A stretch of DNA of 64,000 bases from CADCVT01 sp036389485 (lineage in GTDB: Bacteria; Actinomycetota; Thermoleophilia; Solirubrobacterales; Solirubrobacteraceae): contig DASVPR010000021.1 of the NCBI GenBank assembly GCA_036389485.1, forward strand, positions 62,001 to 126,000. Reading direction: 5' to 3'. This document shows positions 25,401-32,203 of this stretch, in pieces. Within the stretch, counting starts at the first letter, position 1; the number at the start of each line of letters is the position of its first letter. The notes under the pieces were generated by a model, which did not search any database, had not been told where the DNA came from, and was given only the letters and a program-made list of their open reading frames with translations. Made by a program: the position numbers and the translations under genes.

Positions 25401-26130
25401 GCACGCGATGACGCTGGCCGGCGACATCCAGGACGGCTCCGACGGCGTCCGGTACTGGCTCGTGTCGCGCTTGGCGCTGCTCGTCGCGCAGGAGCGCTGG
25501 GACGATGCTGTGGGGGCCGCCGACGAGCTCGTCGCGCGCTACCCGGGCGTCGTCAACCCGATCGTCGGGCCGTGGCGGTCGTTGGAGGCCTGCGCGCTTC
25601 ACGCGCTCGGTCGCTCCGACGAAGCGATCGCGTTGGCCCGCGAAGAGCTCTCGTTGGCCGAGACGTTCGGAGCACCGCGCGGCATCGGCAGGGCGATGCG
25701 GGTGCTCGGCGAGCTCTCGGACGACACGGCTCTGCTGGGGCGAGCGGTCGAGACCCTCGCCCGCTCCATCGGCCGCTTCGAGCACGCGGAAGCGCTGCTG
25801 TCCTACGGCCGCGCGACCTCCGACCCCGAGTCCCTGCGCGCGGCGTACGAACGAGCCGCCGCGTGCGGAGCGGACCGCCTCGTCACCGCCGCGGCCGCCG
25901 AGCTCGAAGCTCTCGGCGAACCCCTCCCACACGCCGCGGCCAGCGTCGACGCCCTGACCGCCGCCGAACGCCGAGTCGTCACCCTCGCCGCCGAAGGCCG
26001 AACGCCACGAGACATCGCCCAGGCGCTCTTCCTCACCCCCCGAACGGTCGAGGTCGAGCTCGCGAACGCAACCCGCAAGCTCGGAGTCGACTCCCCGGCC
26101 GAACTCGCCGAAGCCCTCCGCGCCGCTTAG
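22405..26130 (+). CDS. SARP (OmpR-wHTH + BTAD) - ATPase - LuxR-HTH giant regulator
   Basis: Up to 1241 residues. In order: an AfsR/SARP-type winged helix (about 20-115, ISLCGRLSVELEGRKVELPGRQGRML, DELVEALWP), a BTAD domain (about 118-260), a Pro/Ala linker made of 15-residue repeats (about 275-320), an AAA ATPase with Walker A GPAGIGKTR near 355 and LVLAIDDLQW as Walker B, a long TPR-like region, and a C-terminal LuxR HTH (LTAAERRVVTLAAEGRTPRDIAQALFLTPRTVEVELANATRKLGV). Two DNA-binding domains at opposite ends are unusual. The start is uncertain: TTG 22405, GTG 22423 or GTG 22444; the last suits the SARP fold best. Confidence 0.85.
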   Translation: MVGYGRVCRFCGEVAEVGATRISLCGRLSVELEGRKVELPGRQGRMLVAYLLLHRDRPVRRDELVEALWPEGDAPGGSEALAPPLSRLRKALGPERLVGRGELTLVLPDDAWIDWEVAHDAMRRASDALAESDWRGAWGPAQAALAIADRGLLPGLEAPWVDDRRTELADLRLQALEAVATIGARLRGTELAPAERAARAAVEAAPFRESARAALMEVLAAGGNVAEALRAYEDLRCLLRDELGTTPGPALVALHERLLQATDAAAESADSAPRGAAPPPPSPGSDASPGAAPPPLSPGSAASPGAAAPPGASPSPAPARPSAADLVERDREVATLFSLVEDALLGEGRVVLVEGPAGIGKTRLLAEARRQAGASGALALFARAGELERDFPFGVVRQLFEGALADPALRERALTGAAAGAAQVFGAPDGDGAGDDASFAVLHGLFWLALNVAAQQPLVLAIDDLQWCDPPSLRFVAYLARRLEGQPILVAATVRSAEPPTDAALLAEIANDPGTVSVRPGPLTESGTAALVRTRLSADADDAFCASCHEATGGNPLLLRQLLTALESDRVSPVAMHARVVRETGPKAVAGTVLRRLGRLQREAAAVARAVAVLGESADLASVAKLAELDEWQVATSTGALVSAEILRPEPPLGFVHPLVRDAVYHELPPGERELQHARAAEVLAAAGAPADKVAAQLLMSPHRGDARVVDVLRDAASSAMRRGAPESAVAYLRRALDEPPSPELRPELQLELGVAAVQGRAPDALEHLEAAYEGLRDPRTRAQAARLLARTLCFTGRAPEAVEVTRRAQAELPGEHEDLRLALEAIEMVGVIFGGGDPARLGDLATYSPPPPDAPAGAKMLASIAGLVQAYGGAPREQCRVLARAALSGNELMEQDNGLLTISANNVLTMVEDPEEAAAWARAIEDGERRGSLFIVSGNRMWGGYVARSRGDLVEAEGLLEQAREEFIEYQYGGPAETYCAAFLADVRLARGNVDGAAHAMTLAGDIQDGSDGVRYWLVSRLALLVAQERWDDAVGAADELVARYPGVVNPIVGPWRSLEACALHALGRSDEAIALAREELSLAETFGAPRGIGRAMRVLGELSDDTALLGRAVETLARSIGRFEHAEALLSYGRATSDPESLRAAYERAAACGADRLVTAAAAELEALGEPLPHAAASVDALTAAERRVVTLAAEGRTPRDIAQALFLTPRTVEVELANATRKLGVDSPAELAEALRAA
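23227..23316 (+). repeat. tandem 45-bp coding repeat (two full copies plus a degenerate third)
   Basis: Two in-frame copies of a 45-base unit beginning GGCGCCGCTCCGCCGCCG encode GAAPPPPSPGSDASP and GAAPPPLSPGSAASP, followed by a decayed third unit (GAAAPPGASPSPAPA). It makes the flexible linker between the SARP and ATPase parts of the regulator and is likely to vary in copy number between strains. Confidence 0.85.
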
Positions 26131-26179
26131 CGCGCCGCCAGAACCCTCGTTCGAGGCGATACGCTTCGCGAGCCACTTG

Positions 26180-26252
26180 GTGGGCGTAGCTCAGCTGGTA
26201 GAGCTCCTGGTTGTGGTCCAGGCGGTCGGGGGTTCGAGTCCCCTCGCTCACC
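26180..26252 (+). tRNA. tRNA-His (anticodon GTG)
   Basis: Cloverleaf by eye: acceptor GTGGGCG pairs with CGCTCAC (one G-U), D arm AGCTCAGCTGGTAGAGCT, anticodon stem CCTGG/CCAGG around TTGTGGT with GTG at the anticodon, and T arm GGGGGTTCGAGTCCCC. The base before the acceptor is G (26179) and position 73 is C, the G-1:C73 pair that identifies tRNA-His. CCA is not encoded. A terminator follows at once. Confidence 0.96.
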
Positions 26253-26258
26253 CCTCAG

Positions 26259-26285
26259 AACCCCCGTGAAAACGGGGGGTTTCGT
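26259..26285 (+). terminator. rho-independent terminator of tRNA-His
   Basis: CCCCCGT-GAAA-ACGGGGG hairpin (7-bp stem, GNRA-like loop), flanked by AA and followed by GTTTCGTCGTT, starting 7 bases after the tRNA. Confidence 0.85.
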
Positions 26286-26319
26286 CGTTCTGGGGCGGGG
26301 GCCCGGGTACGCTCCGGTC

Positions 26320-26466
26320 GTGCGCGGGTTCCTGGCGGCCGCGGTCATCGCGGTGTGCACGGCAGCGGCGGTCGCCGTCTGGACGCTGAACGCGCCCTCG
26401 AAGCAGATCGTGTGCGTGGACTTCAGCGCGAGGTCCCACCCGCAGAGCTACTGCGCGGAGCGATGA
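26320..26466 (+). CDS. small signal-anchored hypothetical protein
   Basis: 48 residues from GTG 26320: VRGFLAAAVIAVCTAAAVAVW is a single N-terminal membrane or signal segment, then TLNAPSKQIVCVDFSARSHP and a C-terminal YCAER. Two Cys outside the membrane could pair. No ribosome site is obvious and no family is recognised. It follows the tRNA terminator and converges on the MFS gene. An earlier in-frame ATG at 26266 overlaps the terminator and is less likely. Confidence 0.35.
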   Translation: MRGFLAAAVIAVCTAAAVAVWTLNAPSKQIVCVDFSARSHPQSYCAER

Positions 26467-26476
26467 GGCGCGGGGG

Positions 26477-27592
26477 CTAGCCGCTCGCGCGGCGGACGGC
26501 GCCCGCGATGAGGAGGCACGCGGCTCCGGCGGCCGTGAACGCCACGGCGGCGTGGCCGGTGTACAAAGGCAGCCACACGGCCGGGGCGGCGGCGTTGCCG
26601 GCGAACTTCCATGCGCCGATGAAGGACACCGCTCCGCCTCGGTTCTCGGGTGCTGCTTCGACCGCGAAGGTGTTGAGGCCGGTCCACAGCAGCGCGGAGC
26701 CGATGCCGGCGGCGATCCAGACGGTCGCGAGCCAAGCGGCGGAGCCGACGACGCCGAGCAGGGGGACGATCGCGGCGCACGCGAGCGCGCCGGCGAGCGT
26801 CACGGGCATCCGGCCGTGGCGGTCGACCAACCCGCCGGCGAACGGGCCCACGATGACGCCGGCGAGGCCGAAGCCCGCAAGCAGGAGACCGCGGGTGTCG
26901 GGGCCGAGGTCGAAGTGGTCGGCCGCGCGGATCGCGACGAGGAAGCTCAAGCCGGTCACGGCGAGGTAGGCGAGGAAGGCGGCGCCCGCGAGCCACCGGA
27001 CCCGCCGGTTCAGGGCCGCGCGCAGCCGCGCCGGCTCGGCGGAACCGGCGCGCGCCGTTCCCGGGAGCGGCACGAGCGCCAGCAACAGCGCCGCGACCGC
27101 CGGGCCGATGAACGCGAGCCGGAGATTCGCGGCGCCGGCCAACCCGCCGAGGAGCGGGGCGGAGACGATCCCCGCGGTCTGGACCGCCGCGAACGAGCCC
27201 ATTGCCCGGCCGAGCCGCTCCGGTGGCGTGGTCGCCGCGAGCGACGCGAGCAGCAGCGGCGTCGTGAACGCGTTCGCGACGCCCTGGAGCGCCCGCGCCC
27301 CGAGCAACAACCCGAAGCCGGTCGCGAGCGCGGCCAGGACCGACACGAGCGCGTAGACGACGTACGCGATGCGCGTCGTGCGTGCCGCGCCGAACCGCTC
27401 CCCGAGCGTCCCCGACACGAGCTGCAACACCGCGAACGGGACGATGTACGCGGGGATGACGAGGCTCGCGACGCCGGTCGAGACGTCGAACTCCGACCGC
27501 AGGTCCGGCACGAGCACAGTCAGGACGCCGCCGCCGAACGGCCCCAGGAACCCGCCCGCGTACAGCGCCGCCCGCTGCGTCCGCCCGCTCAT
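26477..27592 (-). CDS. MFS transporter, last gene of the ars operon
   Basis: 371 residues, about 12 hydrophobic helices in two halves; the loop 2-3 signature appears as GTLGERFGAARTTR and its repeat as GGLVDRHGRMPVT. DHA1-type drug/metabolite:proton antiporter by pattern. It follows the aquaporin gene by 25 bases in the arsR-arsI-oxidase-aquaporin run, so export of arsenite, a methylated arsenical or a product of the oxidase is likely, as MFS exporters such as ArsK and ArsJ do. Which substrate cannot be told, and the assignment to arsenic rests on position. Starts ATG 27592. Confidence 0.8.
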   Translation of the reverse strand: MSGRTQRAALYAGGFLGPFGGGVLTVLVPDLRSEFDVSTGVASLVIPAYIVPFAVLQLVSGTLGERFGAARTTRIAYVVYALVSVLAALATGFGLLLGARALQGVANAFTTPLLLASLAATTPPERLGRAMGSFAAVQTAGIVSAPLLGGLAGAANLRLAFIGPAVAALLLALVPLPGTARAGSAEPARLRAALNRRVRWLAGAAFLAYLAVTGLSFLVAIRAADHFDLGPDTRGLLLAGFGLAGVIVGPFAGGLVDRHGRMPVTLAGALACAAIVPLLGVVGSAAWLATVWIAAGIGSALLWTGLNTFAVEAAPENRGGAVSFIGAWKFAGNAAAPAVWLPLYTGHAAVAFTAAGAACLLIAGAVRRASG

Positions 27593-27617
27593 CCGGGGAG
27601 CGTACGGTCGCCGCGGC

Positions 27618-28310
27618 TCAGCGGCCGGCGTCGTGGAGGCCGGGCTCCTCGCCTCGCACGAGCTGGTACGCGAACGCTCCGAGCGCGGCGCCGGCGACCG
27701 GGCCGGCCAAGTAGACCCAGAAGTCGCGCCACTCGCCCACGACGAGTGCCGGCCCCAAAGACCGGGCCGGGTTCATGCTCGCTCCCGTGACCGGCCCGCC
27801 GAACAGCGCGTCGAGGCCGACGGTGCCGCCGATCGCGATCGCGGCGGCGGCGCCGACGGCTCGCGTGTCGGTCGCCACGGCCATGATCACGAACATGAGG
27901 AACGCGGTCATGACCGCCTCGTAGACGAACGCGCTGCCGGTGCCGACGCTCGGCACGGTGGCTCCCAAGGAAGCGGGCTGATCCGTCCACACCGCGACCA
28001 ACACGAGCGCGCCGAGGGCCCCGCCCGCGCACTGCGCCCCGACATACGCAACAGCGTCCCGCGCCGGGAAGTGGCGGGACAGGACGAACGCGACCGTCAC
28101 CGCCGGGTTGATGTGCGCGCCCGAGAGATGCCCGGTCGCGTAGACCATGACCATGATGATCAGCCCGAAGACGAGCGCGACGCCGACGCTTCCGAGCGCG
28201 CCGTCGTAGCGCGCGTCGGCGACCACCGCGCCGCACCCGGCGAAGACGAGCGCGAACGCGGCGAGCCCCTCGGCGGCCGACCGCCGCGCCTTCCCCGGGC
28301 GGTCAGGCAA
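27618..28310 (-). CDS. aquaporin/glycerol facilitator family channel (ars operon)
   Basis: 230 residues with six helices and both half-helix pore motifs: SGAHINPAVTV and TGASMNPARSLGP. The second-loop MNPARS with Arg is the water-channel type (AqpZ-like) selectivity arginine. In some bacteria an aquaporin in an ars operon (AqpS) lets arsenite or methylarsenite flow out down its gradient; the position here, between an R2lox-like oxidase and an MFS exporter under ArsR, supports that use. The annotated start is TTG 28310, overlapping the oxidase stop by 8 bases, so translation is coupled. Confidence 0.88.
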   Translation of the reverse strand: MPDRPGKARRSAAEGLAAFALVFAGCGAVVADARYDGALGSVGVALVFGLIIMVMVYATGHLSGAHINPAVTVAFVLSRHFPARDAVAYVGAQCAGGALGALVLVAVWTDQPASLGATVPSVGTGSAFVYEAVMTAFLMFVIMAVATDTRAVGAAAAIAIGGTVGLDALFGGPVTGASMNPARSLGPALVVGEWRDFWVYLAGPVAGAALGAFAYQLVRGEEPGLHDAGR

Positions 28311-29139
28311 CCGTCTCGATCGGAACGCCGATGATCGACAGCCGCCGCGTCAGCCCGCCGAGCGCGAACGACCGCAGGTCGTCCTCGGAGACGCCCAGCA
28401 CGGCGGAGGCGTCGCCGTCGCCCGGCAGCGTCAGCGACGCCGCGACGTGGGGGAGGAGCTCGCGCAACACGGCGCGCACCGTGTCCGCCTGACGCGGCTC
28501 CGCCCGAACCGTCTCCCGCAAAAACCACACGCCGTACCCGATGTGGCGCGTCTCGTCGTGGTGGATCTTCGAGTAGCCGTCGACGAACCCCGGCAGCAGC
28601 CCGTTCGCGATCAGGTAGTCGGTGATGAACTTGAACGACGTCAGGCCGAGCGTGCCCTCGAGCACCTGGTGGTAGAGCGTCACGAAGCGGACCTTCGCGG
28701 TCAGGTCGCCGGGGTGCGCGAGCAGCTCCGCGTGCGCCTCGACGAGCGCGACGTCGAAGATCGCCCGGAACGCGTCGGAGACGGACTCGCGGGCGCGCGC
28801 TACGTGCTCACCGATAACGGATGGAGCCGCGACGACCTCGTCCTGGAAGCGCGCGTAGAACTGCATGTGCCGCGCCTCGTCCACCTGCTGGGTGGCGAGG
28901 AACGTCGCCTCCTCCTCGCTCCCGTGCGCGGCCACCAGCCCGGTGAACTTCGTCGTGATCCGCTCCTCGGCGACCATCAGCGACGCGAGCACGAAGTGGA
29001 TCAGGTCGCGCTGCTGCGGCGCCAATTCGGGCCACTGCGCGACGTCGGTCGCGAGGTCCACCTCGAACGGCGACCACTGCGAGCCCTCCCACCGCCGGTA
29101 GAGCGTCTGCGGGTCGTTGAGCTGCAGCTCGGCGGTCAC
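28303..29139 (-). CDS. R2-like ligand-binding oxidase (R2lox-type Mn/Fe protein) in ars operon
   Basis: 278 residues, ferritin-like helical fold of the ribonucleotide-reductase R2 group. All metal ligands can be placed: E58, E88 and H91 (DEARH), E161, E196 and H199 (DETRH). Y156 is five residues before E161, exactly as the Tyr that forms the Tyr-Val ether crosslink in R2lox. The partner position three after E58 is Ile instead of Val. It lacks the long C-terminal tail of true NrdB and no large subunit is near, so it is an oxidase, not a reductase subunit. Starts GTG 29139 in the arsI stop. Substrate unknown; the setting suggests an organoarsenical or a lipid. Confidence 0.78.
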   Translation of the reverse strand: MTAELQLNDPQTLYRRWEGSQWSPFEVDLATDVAQWPELAPQQRDLIHFVLASLMVAEERITTKFTGLVAAHGSEEEATFLATQQVDEARHMQFYARFQDEVVAAPSVIGEHVARARESVSDAFRAIFDVALVEAHAELLAHPGDLTAKVRFVTLYHQVLEGTLGLTSFKFITDYLIANGLLPGFVDGYSKIHHDETRHIGYGVWFLRETVRAEPRQADTVRAVLRELLPHVAASLTLPGDGDASAVLGVSEDDLRSFALGGLTRRLSIIGVPIETVA

Positions 29140-29591
29140 GCGCAGCAGACGTCGCCGGCGCCCTCAGCGGCGCACGCGCAGCCCGTCGAGCCGCACCCGC
29201 AGGTCGCAGGCTCCGGCTCGGCGTCGGCGTGCGTGACGAAGACCTCCCACGGCGTGCCGTCCGGGTCGCGCACCCAGATCTTGTCCTGCCGCGCGTAGCA
29301 GCACGTCGTGTCCATCTCGTCGAACGCGGCGAGACCCGCCCCGACGAGCCGCTCCTTCGCGGCGAGGACGTCAGACGTCGACGCGACCTGGATCCCGCCG
29401 TGGTTGAACGTCCCGAGCTCGACCCGCGGCCCCTCGTTGAGCGTGAAGTTCAGCGCCGGCTCGGCGACCGAGAACTTCGCGTAGCCGTCGCGGACCTTCT
29501 CGGGCTGCACCCCGAAGAGCGCCTCGTAGAAGGGGATCGACCGGTCGACGTCGGTCACGGTCAGGGCGAGATGCGGCCTCAGGACAGCCAT
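29136..29591 (-). CDS. arsI: ArsI/CadI-family C-As lyase (vicinal oxygen chelate dioxygenase)
   Basis: 151 residues. Non-haem iron dioxygenase of the glyoxalase fold that breaks the carbon-arsenic bond of trivalent organoarsenicals. Matches the ArsI pattern: metal ligands H7, H64 (FNHGG) and E116 (PWEVF), and the arsenic-binding vicinal pair C97-C98 in TTCCYARQDK. The tail adds seven Cys (CGCGSTGCAC and VCCA), which would bind soft metal. CadI is the close alternative, but CC plus the ArsR neighbour favour arsenic. Start ATG 29591 overlaps the arsR 3' end by 13 bases; its stop overlaps the oxidase start by 4. Confidence 0.88.
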   Translation of the reverse strand: MAVLRPHLALTVTDVDRSIPFYEALFGVQPEKVRDGYAKFSVAEPALNFTLNEGPRVELGTFNHGGIQVASTSDVLAAKERLVGAGLAAFDEMDTTCCYARQDKIWVRDPDGTPWEVFVTHADAEPEPATCGCGSTGCACAAEGAGDVCCA

Positions 29592-29932
29592 GTGCGCAGC
29601 GCCTCCATGGACTTCGGGGTGACGTAGTAGTAGGCCCACAGCCCGCGCCGCTCCACGCCGACGATGCCCGCGTCGCGGAGCTTCTTCAGGTGGTGCGAGA
29701 GGGTGGGCTGGGAGACGTCGAACAGCGGCACGAGCTCGCAGACGCACACCTCGCCGGCGTGCTTGCGCAGCACGTCGACGAGCTGGACGCGGATCGGGTC
29801 GGAGAGGGCCCTCGCGATCGTCGCGACGCCGGCCGCCGCCTCCGGCGTGACGTCGGGGAAGACGACCGGCTCGCAGCACGGCTCTCCCACCGGCCGCTTC
29901 TGCTTCGGCACGACCTCTAGGTCGACGGTCAT
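29579..29932 (-). CDS. arsR: ArsR/SmtB-family arsenic-responsive repressor
   Basis: 117 residues. Winged helix with SQPTLSHHLKKLRDAGIVGVERRG as recognition region and beta wing. Two Cys sites are present together: C19-C20 (GEPCCEP) near the N-terminus, as in Corynebacterium-type ArsR, and C63-V-C65 (GEVCVCEL) in the DNA-binding helix, as in the classical E. coli type. First gene of the minus-strand arsR-arsI-oxidase-aquaporin-MFS operon, with a perfect inverted repeat 14 bases upstream. As(III) or methylarsenite binding would release the DNA. Confidence 0.93.
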   Translation of the reverse strand: MTVDLEVVPKQKRPVGEPCCEPVVFPDVTPEAAAGVATIARALSDPIRVQLVDVLRKHAGEVCVCELVPLFDVSQPTLSHHLKKLRDAGIVGVERRGLWAYYYVTPKSMEALRTWLS

Positions 29933-29945
29933 CGATGGAATGGTA

Positions 29946-29969
29946 TTGCATCGACGGATGTCGATGCAA
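29946..29969. promoter_or_regulatory. ArsR operator: perfect 10-bp inverted repeat
   Basis: TTGCATCGAC and GTCGATGCAA, exact reverse complements, separated by GGAT. It lies 14 bases before the arsR start, where repressor binding would cover the promoter or transcription start. The CATCGA half-site fits ArsR operators; autoregulation of the operon is the natural reading. Confidence 0.8.
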
Positions 29970-29986
29970 GGGCGGCGCGCGGCGGG

Positions 29987-30115
29987 CTAGCGGCGGCGGT
30001 CCCGGAGCGCGATGACGACCGCCGCCACGAGCAGGACGAGCGGGGCCACCGTCCACGCGATGAGCCCTGCGCTGGGCGAGACGTAGAAGGTGCCGTCGGC
30101 GAGGAGCGCGAGCAT
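29987..30115 (-). CDS. small membrane protein, hypothetical
   Basis: 42 residues from ATG 30115 (MLALLADGTFYVSPSAG) with one strong helix, LIAWTVAPLVLLVAAVVIAL, and a basic RDRRR end: a short single-pass peptide. No ribosome site is visible and the frame stays open upstream to 30304, but the upstream residues look non-coding. It lies just upstream of the ArsR operator on the same strand. No family recognised. Confidence 0.3.
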   Translation of the reverse strand: MLALLADGTFYVSPSAGLIAWTVAPLVLLVAAVVIALRDRRR

Positions 30116-30221
30116 CAGGGAGGGCGTAGACGCGCCCGGTGCGTGTCGGTTCCGGTGGGCGAACCGGTGCAAGGACGCGCGCAAACGGGCGTACGCGGCG
30201 CGACCGCCGAGGATCGAGGGC

Positions 30222-31124
30222 GTGTGTCGCCGGGCCGTGCTCGCGGTCGTCGTCGTCGCGTGCCTGGTCCACGCGCCCGCTGCGCATGCCGTCAGCTCGG
30301 ACACCGCGGCGCTCCAGGTCGCGCTGAAGGCGCTCCGCCTCTACGACAGCGCGATCGACGGCGTCTCGGGACCGCGCACGAAGCGAGCCGTCCGCCGCTT
30401 CCAGCGCCGGCGCCACCTCAGAGCCGACGGGGTCGCCGGCCCGCGCACCCGCAGAGCCCTCGGGAAGCGCGGGCGCCCGCGGCTCGGCAGCCGCGCGATG
30501 CGGATCGGACACCGCGGGTGGGACGTCGCCGCGCTCCAGTTCCTGCTGCGCCGGCGCGGCGCGAGCCCCGGCACCGTCGACGGCGGCTTCGGGCCTGGCA
30601 CGAGAGCGGCGGTCAGGCGCTTCCAGCGCAGCCGCGGGCTGACACCCGACGGCGTCGCCGGGCCGGCGACGGTCCGAGCGCTCCAGAGCGGGCGAGGCCC
30701 GCGGCGACGAAAAATAGGCGCGAAGACGGGCGCCGCCACGCCGAGCGGGCCCGTGCGGTTCCTCAGGCCGATCGCCGCGCCGATCGGCGACCGCTTCGGG
30801 ATGCGCGGGAAGCGCCCGCACCAAGGCGTCGACTTCCCGGCGCCCGCCGGCACCCCGGTGACCGCCGCGGGCGTCGGCACCGTCAGCTCCGCCGGCTACA
30901 ACCCGTTCGGCTACGGCAACCTCGTGGTCGTGCAGCACCGGCTGGGCTTCCAGACCTGGTACGCGCACCTGTCGAGCATCGCGGCGGTGCCCGGTCAGGC
31001 GGTGAGCGGCGGCGTGCTGATCGGGCGCGTCGGCTCGACCGGCCACTCGACCGGCCCGCACCTCCACTGGGAGGTGCGCCTCAACGGCACGCCGATCGAC
31101 CCGCTCCCGCGGCTCTTGAACTAG
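30222..31124 (+). CDS. secreted M23 peptidase with two peptidoglycan-binding domains
   Basis: 300 residues from GTG 30222, chosen because it gives a proper signal peptide (VCRRAVLAVVVVACLVHAPAAHA). Two PG_binding_1 repeats follow: ALKALRLYDSAIDGVSGPRTKRAVRRFQRRR and a second with GGFGPGTRAAVRRFQRSRGLTPDGVAG. The C-terminal LytM/M23 domain has the zinc ligands in RPHQGVDF (H-x-x-x-D) and HLHWEV (HxH), with WYAHL between. All ligands are present, so it should be an active endopeptidase that cuts peptide cross-bridges in the wall. Alone in its orientation between the ars region and a LuxR gene. Confidence 0.88.
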   Translation: MCRRAVLAVVVVACLVHAPAAHAVSSDTAALQVALKALRLYDSAIDGVSGPRTKRAVRRFQRRRHLRADGVAGPRTRRALGKRGRPRLGSRAMRIGHRGWDVAALQFLLRRRGASPGTVDGGFGPGTRAAVRRFQRSRGLTPDGVAGPATVRALQSGRGPRRRKIGAKTGAATPSGPVRFLRPIAAPIGDRFGMRGKRPHQGVDFPAPAGTPVTAAGVGTVSSAGYNPFGYGNLVVVQHRLGFQTWYAHLSSIAAVPGQAVSGGVLIGRVGSTGHSTGPHLHWEVRLNGTPIDPLPRLLN

Positions 31125-32167
31125 GTCCCCGCCGCGGCCCACGCGGTCGCGATCGCCTGACCGCGCTCGCGCACGCCGAGCTTCGCGTTGACCCGCTGCA
31201 TGTGCTTGTGGATCGTCCGCGGGCTGATGGCGAGCTCGTCCGCGACCTCGTTCGTGGTGCGGCCGCGCGCGAGCGCGTGCAGCACCGCCGCCTCCCCAGG
31301 GGTGAGGCCCAACCCGCGCAGCGCCGCGACCGACAGCGCACGGCTGCCGCGCGCGAGCACGAGCGCCGTCTCGCCGCGGTCGCCCTGCGCGCGCCGCACG
31401 AGGAGCGTGTCCCCGTCGGGCAGGGGAAGCGACTCGAGCGGGCGCGGAGGGCGACCCCCGTCGTCGTCGCCCGCCCAGAGCGGCGGCCCGAGCGGCCGCG
31501 CGATCTCCACCTCGCCGGCTCCCGCCAGCGCCGCGAGCTCGCGGGCGGCCGCCGTCACGAACATCACCTCGCCGGACGCCGCGACGACGACGACCGCGGA
31601 GTGCGCTGCGTCCAGCCCGCGCCGCGCGCTGTCGAGCAGCGAGGCGAGGCTCTCGCGCAGCTCGGCGTGCCGGTAGGCCTGGATGAGGTGCGGGCGCGCG
31701 AGCTGCAGGATCTGGCGCTCGCGCTCCGTGTAGTCGGGGTCCGAGCGCATCAGCGCGATCCCGATCGTCATCTGCGGCGGCGACGGCAGCGTGAACGCGA
31801 TCTGGTGGTCCAGCCCGTACGGGCCGTACAGCTCGCGGAACACCTCTGTCCGGCGGAACTCGCGCATGTCGACGACGTCCGACCAGCGGAACGGCCTGCC
31901 GTCGCGCGTCCGCGCGTAGCGCTGCACGAGCGGGTTCTGCCACGCGTAGCGCGCCCACGCCTCGTGCGCGCTCGGGGGAAGCTCGGGGTCGCTGACGGTC
32001 GCGATCGGCCTGGTCTGCGCGTCGAGCTCGTTGTAGGACGCGATCTCCGCGGGCACCACGCGCTTCAGGACGGGGAGGACGCCCACGCGGAACTCGTGCA
32101 GGTCGCGCACGTCGTGCACCTCGCCGGCCAGCTCGAGCACCGCCCGCAGGTCGCGTTCGGTCAGCAC
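31121..32167 (-). CDS. LuxR-family transcriptional regulator
   Basis: 348 residues. The C-terminal HTH is LTPGEAAVLHALARGRTTNEVADELAISPRTIHKHMQRVNAKLGV (about 290-335). The N-terminal ~280 residues resemble a PAS/GAF-like sensing region: EIASYNELDAQTRP, ENPLVQRYARTRDG-type stretch, and SAVVVVAASGEVMFVTAAARELA, which looks like a PAS core. No receiver domain (no phosphoacceptor Asp pattern) and no ATPase. The common architecture in actinomycetes has unknown ligands. Its stop overlaps the M23 gene end by 4 bases (convergent). The DUF1697/GT39 pair is upstream on the same strand. Confidence 0.82.
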   Translation of the reverse strand: MLTERDLRAVLELAGEVHDVRDLHEFRVGVLPVLKRVVPAEIASYNELDAQTRPIATVSDPELPPSAHEAWARYAWQNPLVQRYARTRDGRPFRWSDVVDMREFRRTEVFRELYGPYGLDHQIAFTLPSPPQMTIGIALMRSDPDYTERERQILQLARPHLIQAYRHAELRESLASLLDSARRGLDAAHSAVVVVAASGEVMFVTAAARELAALAGAGEVEIARPLGPPLWAGDDDGGRPPRPLESLPLPDGDTLLVRRAQGDRGETALVLARGSRALSVAALRGLGLTPGEAAVLHALARGRTTNEVADELAISPRTIHKHMQRVNAKLGVRERGQAIATAWAAAGT

Positions 32168-32203
32168 GCCCGAACACTAAACCGGCGTCGTGGCGCCTCG
32201 CCA

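Noticed and set aside
28303..29139. Ribonucleotide reductase small subunit NrdB
   Set aside because: Short, no NrdA neighbour, no C-terminal tail, and the Tyr five before the fourth ligand matches R2lox rather than NrdB.
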